From positions 11,496,575 to 11,560,574 of the forward strand of contig OX393576.1 in the NCBI GenBank assembly GCA_947652605.1: 64,000 bases of DNA. The letters are read 5' to 3'. Both the position numbers and the translations under genes were made by a program. Every line of letters starts with the position of its first letter. The stretch's first letter is position 1. Source of the stretch: Elmis aenea. Its lineage: Eukaryota > Arthropoda > Insecta > Coleoptera > Elmidae. This document shows, piece by piece, positions 11,241-22,029 of the stretch. The notes below the pieces were generated by a model. It worked only from the letters and a program-made list of their open reading frames with translations. It ran no database searches and was not told where the DNA came from.

Positions 11241-12359
11241 CCCTCCAGACGTGACGTACTGTCTGTGAGACCGGGTTAAAACTAAAAGTTAATTCTCTCT
11301 TTTATCAATAGATATCGTGACCTGTCCATTTTAGTAGCTTCCTGTCTCTAGCCAATCTTCAAACCCATCGTTCGTTCAGTTGCTGATAAGGCTTTGTTTT
11401 GGTCAAATAGTCTTTGTTTACTGTAATCCGGACTGAGAGACCGTGGTCACTTCTAACGTTTTGAAATTTCCACGTTTACCGGTAAGTATTTTTTCTTTGT
11501 TCCCTCCAACATGTTTGCTTTCCAAAAAAATTGTACGTTGGTTTCTTATGTCCAAAAAAAAAAAAAAATGTGCTGCTGATCTCTTCCCTACACGATACTG
11601 ATGAAGTAGACGAAGAAAGTAATAAACCTACAATAATACATGACTATAATCAAACGAAAATTGGGGTCGATATGGTTGATCAATTGGCAGGAAATTACAA
11701 TGTCTCAAGGTCTACCAGTAGATGGCCAATGGTTGTTTTTTATTCACTCATGAATATATGTGGAATAAATAGTTTTGTTATTTCTAATTTTAACTCAAAG
11801 GAAGACAAAATCGTACCACGGAGAATTTTTTTATACAACCTGGTAAATCAACTGACACATTCACATATGGTAAGAAGATCAGCTGATTTACATTTGCCGA
11901 GACTAATGAGGGAGAGATTGAGAGAACTGACCGACGTCTCAGAGGATCCTAATTTACAAGCAGAACCAGGGACAACACAAACTGTTGCAGGACTTACAGG
12001 CCGTTGTACAGTGTGCGGCTGGGAAAAAAATAGAAAAACAAGATTTTCCTGCAGCGTCTGCAATACAGGTTTATGCCTGGAACACTTGAAAGGAATGTGC
12101 GCGAAGTGCGTGAGCAGTAGATATGCGTCCTAGTTTGTTTTTTTGGTTTACCTTTTCTTTTGTTTTATAATAACACTTTTCATGTTTTTAAAAGAAAAAT
12201 TGTAATCTTTATGTTCATTAAATATAATATAAAATTAAAAAAAATTGTTTGTTCAATTTTGCTCAAATACAGGGAAATTTTTATGGCTAAAACAGAAACA
12301 CGGTCTCACAGACCGTGGTCACTACTGATGTAAGTTTTAGGCACGTCACGTCTGGAGGG
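11241..12359. mobile_element. Internally deleted piggyBac-like element, 1119 bp
   Basis: The ends are CCCTCCAGACGTGACGTACTG (left) and, inverted, the same CCCTCCAGACGTGACGTGCC on the right, flanked by TTAA at 11237-11240 and 12360-12363. Subterminal copies of GAGACCGTGGTCAC occur near 11270, 11440 and 12300. The two ends agree almost perfectly, which suggests a young insertion. It carries only the C-terminal part of a transposase gene (11531-12133), so it could not move by itself. It sits inside the LINE copy A reverse transcriptase. Confidence 0.92.
11531..12133 (+). CDS. piggyBac-like transposase C-terminal fragment, 200 codons, open
   Basis: An uninterrupted frame matches the C-terminal third of piggyBac transposases. 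KPTIIHDYNQTKIGVDMVDQ holds the third catalytic Asp of the DDD triad. SRWPMVVFYSLMNICGINSFV follows in the insertion and dimerisation part. The end is a cysteine-rich zinc-binding domain with CTVCGWEKNRKTRFSCSVC and CLEHLKGMCAKC patterns. The first two catalytic Asp residues are gone because of an internal deletion upstream, so it is not a working transposase. A family member is usually near 500-600 residues. The ATG follows a 15-A run and may not be a real start. In the family the cysteine-rich domain binds the element ends, so a regulatory or dominant-negative effect is possible but unproven. Confidence 0.75.
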   Translation: MYVGFLCPKKKKNVLLISSLHDTDEVDEESNKPTIIHDYNQTKIGVDMVDQLAGNYNVSRSTSRWPMVVFYSLMNICGINSFVISNFNSKEDKIVPRRIFLYNLVNQLTHSHMVRRSADLHLPRLMRERLRELTDVSEDPNLQAEPGTTQTVAGLTGRCTVCGWEKNRKTRFSCSVCNTGLCLEHLKGMCAKCVSSRYAS

Positions 12360-12363
12360 TTAA

Positions 12364-12655
12364 CTGTCAACGTAAAAATTAGATCCTGCGTGCTTCTACC
12401 CGGTCTAATGCCACACTGCGCCTCTTCCAAAATGCTTTCGAAATGCTTCCTTATCTCTCTTCCAAAATTCTTTCATATAATTTTTCCTCTACACTAAGAA
12501 GTGAAATGCCTCTATAATTTTCGCTTTTTTACTATCGCCAGTCTTGAATATCGGTAATATAACAGATACCTCTCAGTCCTTTGGAATATCTTTTTCCTAC
12601 CATGGTATATTTACTATTCTTAGCAGCATTTTCCTTCCATCCACTCCCAAGTACC
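12364..12655 (-). pseudogene. LINE reverse transcriptase (copy A, 5' part)
   Basis: The minus strand reads AENYRGISLLS-like text (ENYRG/KIIEA around 12500-12530), then EEKLYERILEERL-like and AQCGIRPGRSTQDLIFTL near 12370-12420. These are fingers-domain motifs of a LINE reverse transcriptase. They run into the 10130-11236 part if the piggyBac element and one TTAA are removed, with a 1-nt shift near the junction. Several frameshifts are present. The copy seems 5'-truncated near 12655. Confidence 0.75.
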
Positions 12656-13181
12656 TTCAGGTAATTTATAAACAGCAAAACACTATTTAAAACACTTTCA
12701 CTTTTCTTAAATAAACTTTGCAGAAAATATCACATGACTTTGGAGTCATTTGTCTTGATATAATACTAATATAAACAAATTTCATCTAATTATACAATGA
12801 ATATGACGCCGCATTAAAACCCTGAGGGCGTACGTAAATGTATGCACATATATTATAATTAATAATATTTCACCACGGTTTAAGCGTTGTATTCAAAATC
12901 TGTAACTTCACAACATCGTTTTAAACTACCAGCGTCTGCGATAAATATTTAAATGGGTATAAAATCTTATTTTATTTACAAACGCCGTTTAAATATTCAG
13001 AGTGCGTATCAGATACATCGTTTCGGGTATATCAATAACTGTATTAGAAACGTGTCAGCGAAATCCTTTTAAAAAAGCTGCTTTTAACATCTTATTTGAG
13101 AGGTGTGCTATGTTTATTAAACCCGTTAAAAAATATATGGATTGAAATGTTTAAATTATTTGATTTATTCATATACAGCGT
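12656..13181. other. No recognised gene
   Basis: AT-rich DNA between the LINE truncation and the fold-back element. I see nothing I can name. Confidence 0.4.
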
Positions 13182-14252
13182 GGTCCACTTTTTAGTAACA
13201 GGACTTTAACAGTCGATAAAAAAACTTATTTTAAAGCGAATATTCCATATCGACATGGGTCCATAAATGCTTCATTTTAAAGATACAGGGTGAAAAAATA
13301 TCGATACTTTTTAACCGTTTCTCAACCAGTAGATATATTTAAACCAAATTTGGTATACAGCACTACCTTACGGTAACCACATTCGATGAAAATGTCAAGC
13401 CTTACAAGCAACCAGTGGCGGAGTTGTGGGGGTTTACTAAATTAATTACTAAATTCAATAAATGTTATAAAAAACTAGTACGGCCCTGTCTAAAATTAAA
13501 CTTGAACTTGTTTTTGGGTAGAACATTTTATTCTAAACAAAAAGTGCCTCTGGACTTTTCTTCGTATCTGCCACCGTTTGGCGCGGAATTTGATTTATGT
13601 TACTATTCTCGCGAAAAATAAGCTCATAAATACAATCTAAAAATATCGCTAATGTTCGAAATAAGGAAGTAATTACTCTTTTTCGCAGTTTTTAATAACA
13701 GGACATTCTAATAACAAGGAAAGAAGTTCCGCTAAATTGACGATTAATGAGCATTTACTCTGCAATTTGCAATTTTCTGCTTTTCGCAACATTTTTAGAT
13801 CGAACTTACGAGCAACTTTTTCGCGAGAATAGTAAAATAAATCAAATTTCGCGCCAAACGGTGGCAGATACGAAGAAAAGTCAAGAGACACTTTTTGTTT
13901 ACAATGAAATTCTCTACCCAAAAACTAATTCGAGTTTGATTTTGAACAGGGCCGTACTAGTTTTTTATAAAATTTATTGAAACTGAACTCCCACAACTCC
14001 ACCACTGGTTGCTTGTAAGGCTTGACAGTTTCAACGAATGTGGTAACCTGTAAGGTAGTGCTGTATACCAAATTTGGTTTAAATATATCTACTGGTTGAG
14101 AAACGGTTAAAAATTATCGATATTTTTTCGAAAATTTTAACACCCTGTATCTTTAAAATAAAACGTTGATGGACCCATGTTGATAAATGAAATATTTGCT
14201 TTAAAATAAGTTTTTCTATAGACTGTTAAATTCCTGCTACAAAAAAAGTGTA
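13182..14252. mobile_element. Fold-back element with about 430-bp arms
   Basis: The left arm (13182 to about 13625) reappears inverted at about 13825-14252. For example, CCACCGTTTGGCGCG at 13570 pairs with CGCGCCAAACGGTGG at 13852, and ACCAAATTTGGTATACAGCA at 13343 has its inverse at 14061. An internal TACAGGGTGAAAAA / CACCCTGTA pair is also present. The roughly 200-bp centre is unique. I see no coding sequence: open frames on both strands come from the arms. It is a non-autonomous DNA element of unknown superfamily. Confidence 0.8.
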
Positions 14253-15378
14253 TAAAGAAAAAATCTCTTGTAGCATTGTTATTCCAGTTTTAAGACATAG
14301 CTCTTCATCGGTAGCTTTTTTATTTAACAGACCTGCTCGCAAAATTGGCAGCTAATATAAAATATGGAATAAAAACAGATTTTTTATTGTTGTTAATGTA
14401 AATATACTTTAAAGAGAGCAAATTAAAAGTTACGTTAGATTTTACCCAACTTTATTTTGAAGTGAGCTTTTTAAAAGGCTGCAGTTTTCCGAGACACACC
14501 ACGTTCTAGTATTTCCTCGACTTATTATGCAAGGAAATGCACTTTATAACATAGTTTATAATTTATGCGCAACTATGACAACAATTTGTAACAATTTGCG
14601 GTAGATAAAAGGCTGAATACATTCATCTTGAATGTATTTTAAGTGCTGTTCTGAGACATGCTCTTTCGAAAAGTAAATTTCATAGTAATACATTTCTAAC
14701 CTGTGCAGATTTGTGTTATAATTTAATAAATCTTTATTTATAAAGAAAAAAATTGCTCATTGTAGGGTTATGTTAAGGTTATTTTGTGGTATACAATAGG
14801 ATAATTCAAAGTTAAAGTATCTTGGCTAACTAGACAACGCTGTTCACCTGAAATGAACTTATTATTAAACAGAATGTACTAAAAAGCTTTTGCAATTTCA
14901 CTACCAAGGCTATGCATTTTTTTTGTTCCTATATAATTTTAAACCAACAACATCACAGCTGTATTTCTTCTGGTTATTTTATTATCGCCAGTGCAACTGA
15001 AGGTCCAAAATTTAATCGAAATTTTGGTTCAATTCGATCACACTTCGTTGGATGCTGTGATTACATTATTATGCATAATGTATAAACTTGTTACAACAGA
15101 ATTTATACATAGTTCATTAATGGATCCATAACCTAACAAAACATAATTTCGTAGTCCATGATTATGGAACTTCGAAGTTGTGTTACATGACGCCCTCTCG
15201 ATTAATATTAGATGCAAATTAAATTAAAGCGGTTTACATTTCGCCCCACATTTATCAAGTATGACAGTGATACGAATTTAATAAGAGGGAAATTAACTTT
15301 TGTGACACTGACCCCTAGAATTGGACCGATTAAAATCACGTATGTATAAAATTTTACAGTATTGTCGATAGATGCAAT
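14253..15378. other. No recognised gene
   Basis: AT-rich DNA, read on both strands without recognisable proteins, RNA genes or paired repeats. Confidence 0.4.
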
Positions 15379-15520
15379 CAGTGGCGGATCTTGCTTTTGT
15401 GGAGCGCCAGGCGCAACCTGATATGAAGGTCCCCTATTGACCCTACTAAGAATGCAGTGGCGTAGCGGGGGCAAATGGCACCCAGGGTATATTATTTTTT
15501 GCGCCCCCCTCTTCCGTATT
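15379..15520. repeat. Two hAT-like left ends, CAGTGGCGGAT and CAGTGGCGTAGC
   Basis: CAGTGGCGGATCTTGC starts at 15379 and CAGTGGCGTAGCGGGGGC at 15455. CAGTGGCG starts are typical of many short hAT MITEs in animals, and a complete example with 8-bp duplications is at 48447-48833. Matching right ends were not found here, so both are treated as truncated. Confidence 0.4.
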
Positions 15521-16078
15521 TTTATTGTAGTTTGTGAGTTTCAAGTAAAATAATGTTGTACTTATTATTTATACAATATACTTACACTGTTATGAAAAAT
15601 GAGAACAAATTTTAAAATTATATTGGTATTTTAGTTTTCTGGCTTTAAATAAGTGAAATAAACGAAAAAATATTTTGTCTTTAGTTTAATAAAAAAACAA
15701 TATAATGATTTATTTACGAAAATAGTTCGAAATGAGCAATTACAAAATTGTATATTTTAATTAATATACGACTAATCGAAGTCATGTTAGACAAAATGCC
15801 CTGTTTATAAGAGTAGTCGATAGTTAATGTTGATAATATTATTTGGTTTTTTAGATGCTAGGGGTGCAATTTTAGGTATATTCACATTGGCCTAAAAAAG
15901 GAAAATCTTTTATGTAGATTAAACAATTTTGATTATATTGTTTTTTATTAAACTAATTTGTAATCAGGTAAAAAATATCACTTAAGATGAAAACTAAACT
16001 TTACTTGACATTTAAAGCAAATTATCGAGATATTTCCAAAACCTGCTAATTAATTTCTATTAAATATTTTGTTTGTAG

Positions 16079-17320
16079 CAAGGTGGATAAAAATCATGAT
16101 TTTTTTAAAAAAATCAAAAAAATTGATTTATTTGATTTAAATCAGATTTTTTTGATTTAAATCAGATTTTTTTAATTTAAATCAAATGTACCATATTATC
16201 GAATTTAGTGACATATTCACATGCTATTTCTGTTTTGTGCTAATATATTTAATAATCAATATATTTAATTAATTGGTGAATTTTTGTCAAAATGAAAAAG
16301 TAAATATAATGATTAAGAATTTTGAAAAAATCAGGGCTAAATGGTCATGTTTAATTAATTATATACAGGGTGAGTCATTAGTGCGAGATCGGTCGATTGT
16401 GGCTAAACGGCTTGAGATATGAAGTTGATTCAAATACTATTTTATGCAGTTTTTTCTTAACAACACAATAAAAATATTTTCAAATATACAGGGTGAGTCA
16501 CCTTTCTGGAACTAATAGCAACTTTTATATTTCAAATACAACACCCAATTTTTTATTTAATATTTTTACCGCCTTAATTTTAGCTTTGCATCAATATAAA
16601 ATACTACAGGTTTTTATAGGGCTTGTAAAAAAAAAAATATTTTCTAAATTATTTAAGGTTTTAAGTCTTTATTTAAAAAATTCTCCTGAAGTTATTTTGT
16701 AATACAGAGTTGCAATTTGGTATAGAAATGCAGAAAAAAATTCTCTGTTCGCTCGATATGAAAAAATTTGAATCACACATAGGTACAGGGGTGTTTATAA
16801 ATAGGCGGCAACTTCCATGATTTTCAAAAGCTCGTAACTCGATTTTTTCGAATGCAAACCCCTGTATTTTTTTTATGTCATCGAATTCGTCTTTAAAAGA
16901 GCTTCATATTTTGTTAAGTATGACCTATAGCCAAAAGTCATACTTTTCGAGATATTCGACATTTTTTTTCAAATCGTTATTGTGACGTGGAAATTGAAAA
17001 AACTGACTGTTCACTACGCTAACGTCAAAAACTTGTCATTTATATTTTGAATTATTGCCTTTCCACAATGAATATTACTTTACAAGAGCGAATTGATATG
17101 GTTTATTCACCATTTCGTGTATTTAATTACTAATAGTAATACAATTTTGTTTTATTATAAATTAATATTATATTGTACTCGTATAATCTGTGATTTAAAT
17201 TGATAATTTTTTTTTTTAAAATCACTTGATTTAAATCAATGATTTAAAAAAAAAACACTTGATTTAAATCATGATTTAAATCGTGATTTAAATCAATTGA
17301 TTTAAATCTGCTCAACCCTG
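16079..17320. mobile_element. hAT element with GATTTAAATC repeats, 1242 bp
   Basis: The flanks carry the 8-bp direct duplication GTTTGTAG (16071-16078 and 17321-17328). The right end, inverted, reads CAGGGTTGAGCAGATTTAAATC; the left end is CAAGGTGGATAAAAATCATG. Both subterminal regions are packed with GATTTAAATCA repeats (16130-16190 and 17222-17308). The interior holds later CAGGGTG-type insertions at about 16366, 16489 and 16786. No hAT transposase remains. Confidence 0.85.
16489..17133 (+). mobile_element. CAGGGTG-type element with a mariner-like start codon region
   Basis: CAGGGTGAGTCACC begins at 16489 after TA, and a second CAGGGGTGTTTATAAATAGG begins at 16786. Downstream, an ATG at 17068 opens MNITLQERIDMVYS before a stop at 17131-17133. 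Phrases like LQERIDMV are common at the N-terminus of insect mariner-related transposases with a helix-turn-helix (DUF4817-like). I infer a 5' fragment of such an element nested in the hAT element. No core domain follows. Confidence 0.45.
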
Positions 17321-17598
17321 GTTTGTAGCCATTAATTAACATGAAAACCGCAATAACTCGAGAAATATCAATTTTAGACATAATAGACCTTTAACAAGTT
17401 TTAAAGATAATTAAATTTTCGATAATAATATGGAAAAATATATAGGGCGTTCAATTTAAAATAATTGATTTAACCGTGTTTGAAGTTTACCCAATTGGAC
17501 CCAGCATAAAAAACACCCTGTGTATTATTTTAAAATTGTAACTAGTCAGCAATCACTATGACACTATTGTCGAACAAAGCTTCAAAGGAATTTGTTCT

Positions 17599-17947
17599 GA
17601 CATAGCCAAGTTGTGAAATATCATTATTTTTTTAGACTCCTGTTTCTGTCAAAATTTTCATAAAAACTTAAATAACTCAAAAACGACTGAATTTAGATAC
17701 ATAAAACCTATATGTTTTTGAAAGAGAATTCAATTTTACATATAAAAATCATAAAATATACTGGGTGTTCCATTTAAAAAAACATAGTGACGTATCGGTG
17801 CGCAAAAACAAAACACTGTGTATAGTAGAAAATAATTTAAGGTTATGTAGTAAATTACCACAAACAACTTTTGTATAAAACTTTTTTTTGTAAAGTTGTC
17901 ACGAGACGAGATATTGATCCGTTACGTTACGTTTTGGACACACTGTA
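17599..17947. repeat. Dispersed 350-bp repeat, copy 1
   Basis: It matches 29798-30154 over its whole length, with shared strings such as GACGTATCGGTGCGCAAAAA, AATATACTGGGTGTTCCA and GAGACTCC/GAGTCC-type text, and both end in CACACTGTA. The two copies differ by scattered substitutions and small indels. It is probably part of a CAGGGTG-like element. Confidence 0.75.
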
Positions 17948-19045
17948 TATAAATTGCTTTGATTTTATCGTTTTTGATTCCTATTGTTTTGACAAAATAG
18001 GATAAAAGGCTCCTATCATTTACAAAATGTATCCTATAAAAAACATTTATAGTGGGAAAACACACTGGAAAAGAAAATCATTTTTCACAACTCCTTTAGC
18101 TAAGCGACATTTTAAGTCTTATGAATAAATATGATGTAGCTGTCTCAGTTTATCATCTTATTTGACAGATATTGAGACTGATGTTTAGGGCAATATGCCA
18201 TGCAAGAATATCCTTTGTATTTATTTCTTTCGGTTAGTGAGTTTTTAAGTCATGTATCTATTGTAAAAAACCATAACATTTTATGATTATCATAGTCAAA
18301 GTATCTCAAAATATTAGTTTATTAATTTTTTTTTTTACTTCAGGGATGTAGAAAAATATCTATTAATTAAATACATTATTAACCCTCTTTAAGACTCTCA
18401 ATTTGTAAATGTTGTTATTGTCCAGGCCATCTATGATTATCACAGATTTAAACGAACTTATAGGGAACAAATTACTTTATTAGCGTACTGCAGCTTTCAA
18501 TACATCAAAGTAGTAGGCTATGGAATATCCGGCGTTCGATGTGGGGTTGATTATCATGTTTAAAGGGTACTACAGTTAACATGAGTCGAGTTAGAAGCAT
18601 CAGCAATGACCGTAATGGCAAATATTCCCCAAGAATTCCCGTGTGCATTGATCCATACACCGCTTAAGCTGATTTTATCGAAGCAGAAGTTTCCGATTTT
18701 CTCATTATGCGTTTAATTCAATTTTTAGACTTCGCGAAGTTGCAAATATCGAAAACGAATGGAACGAACAAGTTAAATACACTTCGGTATTATACATTCA
18801 TAAATTTCAGGACTGAAAGTGGGTGTGATGTAGAAAAGTTTGTTGTTATGAATGAGAAAAGTTATGATGACTTTATTTTGATTCCGGCGCATTGTTATAA
18901 GGTTAAGTATTTCAAGAGCGTAAGGTGAATATTTGTCGTCGTTATTTATAATATGGGAGGATCAACGGCCAGTGGATTTAATATATTTTCGTTGTTTAGG
19001 AAAATACAACCATAAAGTATAAAGTAATGGTAAGGATGAATTATA
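17948..19045. other. Mostly unrecognised; possible exon at 18812-18901
   Basis: No transposon was recognised from about 18050 to 19040. The part 18470-18930 has higher GC than its surroundings and looks like unique DNA. A short candidate exon inside it is listed separately. Confidence 0.4.
18812..18901 (+). CDS. Candidate host exon, unrecognised
   Basis: A stretch preceded by AAATTTCAG (acceptor-like) and followed by TATAAG/GTTAAG (donor-like) is open and reads TESGCDVEKFVVMNEKSYDD, then FILIPAHCYK. The surrounding open frame is 18707-18928. Composition looks coding-like, but I do not recognise the protein and no neighbouring exon was found. It could equally be chance. Confidence 0.2.
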
Positions 19046-19713
19046 CAGGGTGTAGACTCGGATCACGCAACATAGCGATTTCAATGGTAAAATTTTAAAA
19101 GTCGAATTCTTGCTCCGCTAATTATTTTAGAAAAAAAGTGCAAATACGTTTTTTGTAGAGAAAAAAATTTTGTATCCATAAATGTAATCAATATTACTTT
19201 TTCATTTTCCAATAACTGAAAATTATGCAAATTAAAAAACGCGTTTGGACAGAAATCTGTAGTGCCTTGGAATTATGGTATGACAACTGCCCAGCCTAAT
19301 GTCACTTATACTGTCACTTTGACGCGAAATTCATTCTTAATTATCCTTTATATTTTATCAAACATTTATTTTACACAATTAGTTATGTTTTCATTGCAAG
19401 ATATAATAAAAATGATAATTAAGAATAAACTTCAAACGTCAAAGTGACAGTAAGTGTTAGTAAGATGGGCAGTTGTCGTAGCATAATTCCAAGGCACTAC
19501 AGATTTTCGCGAAAACGCGTTTTTTAATTTGCTTATTTTTCTGTTTTTGGAAAACGAAAAAGTAATATTGATTACATTTATGGATACAGAATTTTTTTCT
19601 CTACAAAAAACGTATTTGCACTTTTTTTCTAAAATAATTAGCGGAGCAAGAATTCGACTTTTAAAATTTTACCATTGAAATTGCTATGTTGCGTGATCCG
19701 AGTCTACACCCTG
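19046..19713. mobile_element. Fold-back element, 668 bp, TA-flanked
   Basis: The ends are CAGGGTGTAGACTCGGATCA and its inverse, with TA at 19044-19045 and 19714-19715. The arms are about 300 bp each (19046-19345 and 19414-19713) around a loop of about 68 bp. The TGTAGTGCCTTGGAATTATG block at 19257 pairs with its inverse at 19478. It has no coding sequence. The TA target and CAGGG start fit a Tc1/mariner-type MITE. Confidence 0.85.
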
Positions 19714-19723
19714 TATAGAAATT

Positions 19724-20277
19724 CAGTGAACCCCCGAACTTTTAACGATTTGATGTGGGAACAACTTAAAACTTGAACCAAAAATTCGGTTTTATAACTC
19801 GACCAAAAATTGGAAAGTCGAACAAAGAATCTGTTTTTCAAGCGTTTCATAAACATTTTATATTTCCTTAGGTTATTTTCATATTATCTTTAGTAAAACT
19901 CATTCAAAAATATCCTTATAACTATTATTACTAATTGTATTGTATAAATAAAAACATTTAATTATTGAAATTTAATGTGTATAGGTACTTGTTTTATTAT
20001 TATTATTCACCAATATGATCGTTTAAAATTTAAAATAGGCATTTTAAATGTTCTATATTGGTTAAATATAGTAGGCCTGAAACGGATTAATTCAATTTAC
20101 ATTATTTCTTATGGAGTAACTAAACTCGAAAGTCGAACAACTCGAAAATCGAACAAATCGAAAGTTAAACAACTCGAAAGTTGAACAACACGAAAGTCGA
20201 ACAACTCGAAAGTCGAACAACTTAAAAGTCGAACCGTCTCCTGGAACTAATTGTGCTTGAAGCTCGAGGGTTCACTG
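19724..20277. mobile_element. pogo/Tigger-like MITE, 554 bp
   Basis: The left end CAGTGAACCCCCGAAC and the right end, inverted CAGTGAACCCTCGAGC, match the CAGTxxAACCTCG start common in pogo/Tigger elements. TA follows the right end. The right subterminal part is a 16-bp tandem repeat (20124-20235). No transposase is present. The left flank does not show a clean TA. Confidence 0.65.
20124..20235. repeat. 16-bp tandem repeat, seven units
   Basis: Seven diverged units of ACTCGAAAGTCGAACA fill 112 bp. They lie inside the pogo-like MITE and echo the CTCGAAC-type text of its ends, so they may have grown from terminal sequence. Confidence 0.8.
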
Positions 20278-20316
20278 TATTTGCTTATTTTTGCTTTGAA
20301 TGTACGTTATAGATAT

Positions 20317-21783
20317 GAAACTAATTGCAGTAAATGCTTAATTTTTGAATTATTGAGCAACTTACTTAGCTTTATTTTATTAAAACCGTTTCTTTATTTC
20401 TACTAAAACTAACAAAAATTTTCAAATTCAAAGATGTTTGCACCACCCAACATAATAATAATCCTACAACGACGCATATGAAACTAATTCCAGTAAATGC
20501 TTAATTTTTGAATTATTGAGCAACTTACTTAGCTTTATTTTATTAAAACCGTTTCTTTATTTCTACTAAAACCAACAAAACTTTTCAAATTCAAAGATGT
20601 TTGCACCACCCAACATAATAATAATCCTACAACGACTCATGTGAAACTAATTGCAGTAAATGCTTAATTTTTGAATTATTGAGCAACTTACTTAGCTTTA
20701 TTTTATTAAAACCGTTTCTTTATTTCTACTAAAACCAACAAAACTTTTCAAATTCAAAGATGTTTGCACCACCCAACATAATAATAATCCTACAACGACT
20801 CATGTGAAACTAATTGCAGTAAATGCTTAATTTTTGAATTATTGAGCAACTTACTTAGCTTTATTTTATTAAAACCGTTTCTTTATTTCTACTAAAACCA
20901 ACAAAACTTTTCAAATTCAAAGATGTTTGCACCACCCAACATAATAATAATCCTACAACGACTCATGTGAAACTAATTGCAGTAAATGCTTAATTTTTGA
21001 ATTATTGAGCAACTTACTTAGCTTTATTTTATTAAAACCGTTTCTTTATTTCTACTAAAACTAACAAAAATTTTCAAATTCAAAGATGTTTGCACCACCC
21101 AGCATAATAATAATCCTTACAACGACTCATGTGAAACTAATTGCAGTAAATGCTTAATTTTTGAATTATTGAGCAACTTACTTAGCTTTATTTTATTAAA
21201 ACCGTTTCTTTATTTCTACTAAAACCAACAAAACTTTTCAAATTCAAAGATGTTTGCACCACCCAACATAATAATAATCCTACAACGACTCATGTGAAAC
21301 TAATTGCAGTAAATGCTTAATTTTTGAATTATTGAGCAACTTACTTAGCTTTATTTTAATAAAACCGTTTCTTTATTTCTACTAAAACTAACAAAAATTT
21401 TCAAATTCAAAGATGTTTGCACCACCCAGCATAATAATAATCCTTACAACGACTCATGTGAAACTAATTGCAGTAAATGCTTAATTTTTGAATTATTGAG
21501 CAACTTACTTAGCTTTATTTTATTAAAACCGTTTCTTTATTTCTACTAAAACCAACAAAACTTTTCAAATTCAAAGATGTTTGCACCACCCAACATAATA
21601 ATAATCCTACAACGACTCATGTGAAACTAATTGCAGTAAATGCTTAATTTTTGAATTATTGAGCAACTTACTTAGCTTTATTTTATTAAAACCGTTTCTT
21701 TATTTCTACTAAAACTAACAAAAATTTTCAAATTCAAAGATGTTTGCACCACCTAACATAATAATAATCCTTACAACGACTCA
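20317..21783. repeat. 163-bp tandem repeat array, nine units
   Basis: Units start at 20317, 20480, 20643, 20806, 20969, 21133, 21296, 21460 and 21623, each beginning GAAACTAATTGCAGTAAATG. Periods are 163 or 164 bp. Two variants differ at ACCAACAAAACTTTTC versus ACTAACAAAAATTTTC and at ATCCTAC versus ATCCTTAC. Units 5-9 alternate between the variants. The units are nearly identical, as in a young satellite or minisatellite. No coding frame runs through it. Confidence 0.95.
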
Positions 21784-22029
21784 AATTTTGCTTTTCAGGA
21801 GCAAAAAAAATTTAACCCTGTTTTAAAGCCGACTGGGAGTTGACTTTGAATATAAATTAATTTGCTTTATAATTAAAAGTATGAAGGATCTACCCCAACC
21901 GAGAACGGATACACCAAAGATCGAGCAGTCTCCCGCGGCTTGTGAATACAAATTTTGTAATGCTTTGCATACCGACTAAATCTTATAACGAGGTGTAACT
22001 ACTATAACTTTTTCAATTTAATTGCAGAA

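Noticed and set aside
11848..12063. 71-codon minus-strand open frame
   Set aside because: Shadow of the piggyBac C-terminal coding region on the plus strand.
13415..13980. Open frames on both strands in the 13.2-14.3 kb element
   Set aside because: They repeat the same words (SSYLPPFGA, YYSREK) because the arms are inverted copies; there is no recognisable domain.
20317..21783. CRISPR array
   Set aside because: Whole 163-bp units repeat without spacers, in a eukaryotic context. It is an ordinary tandem repeat.
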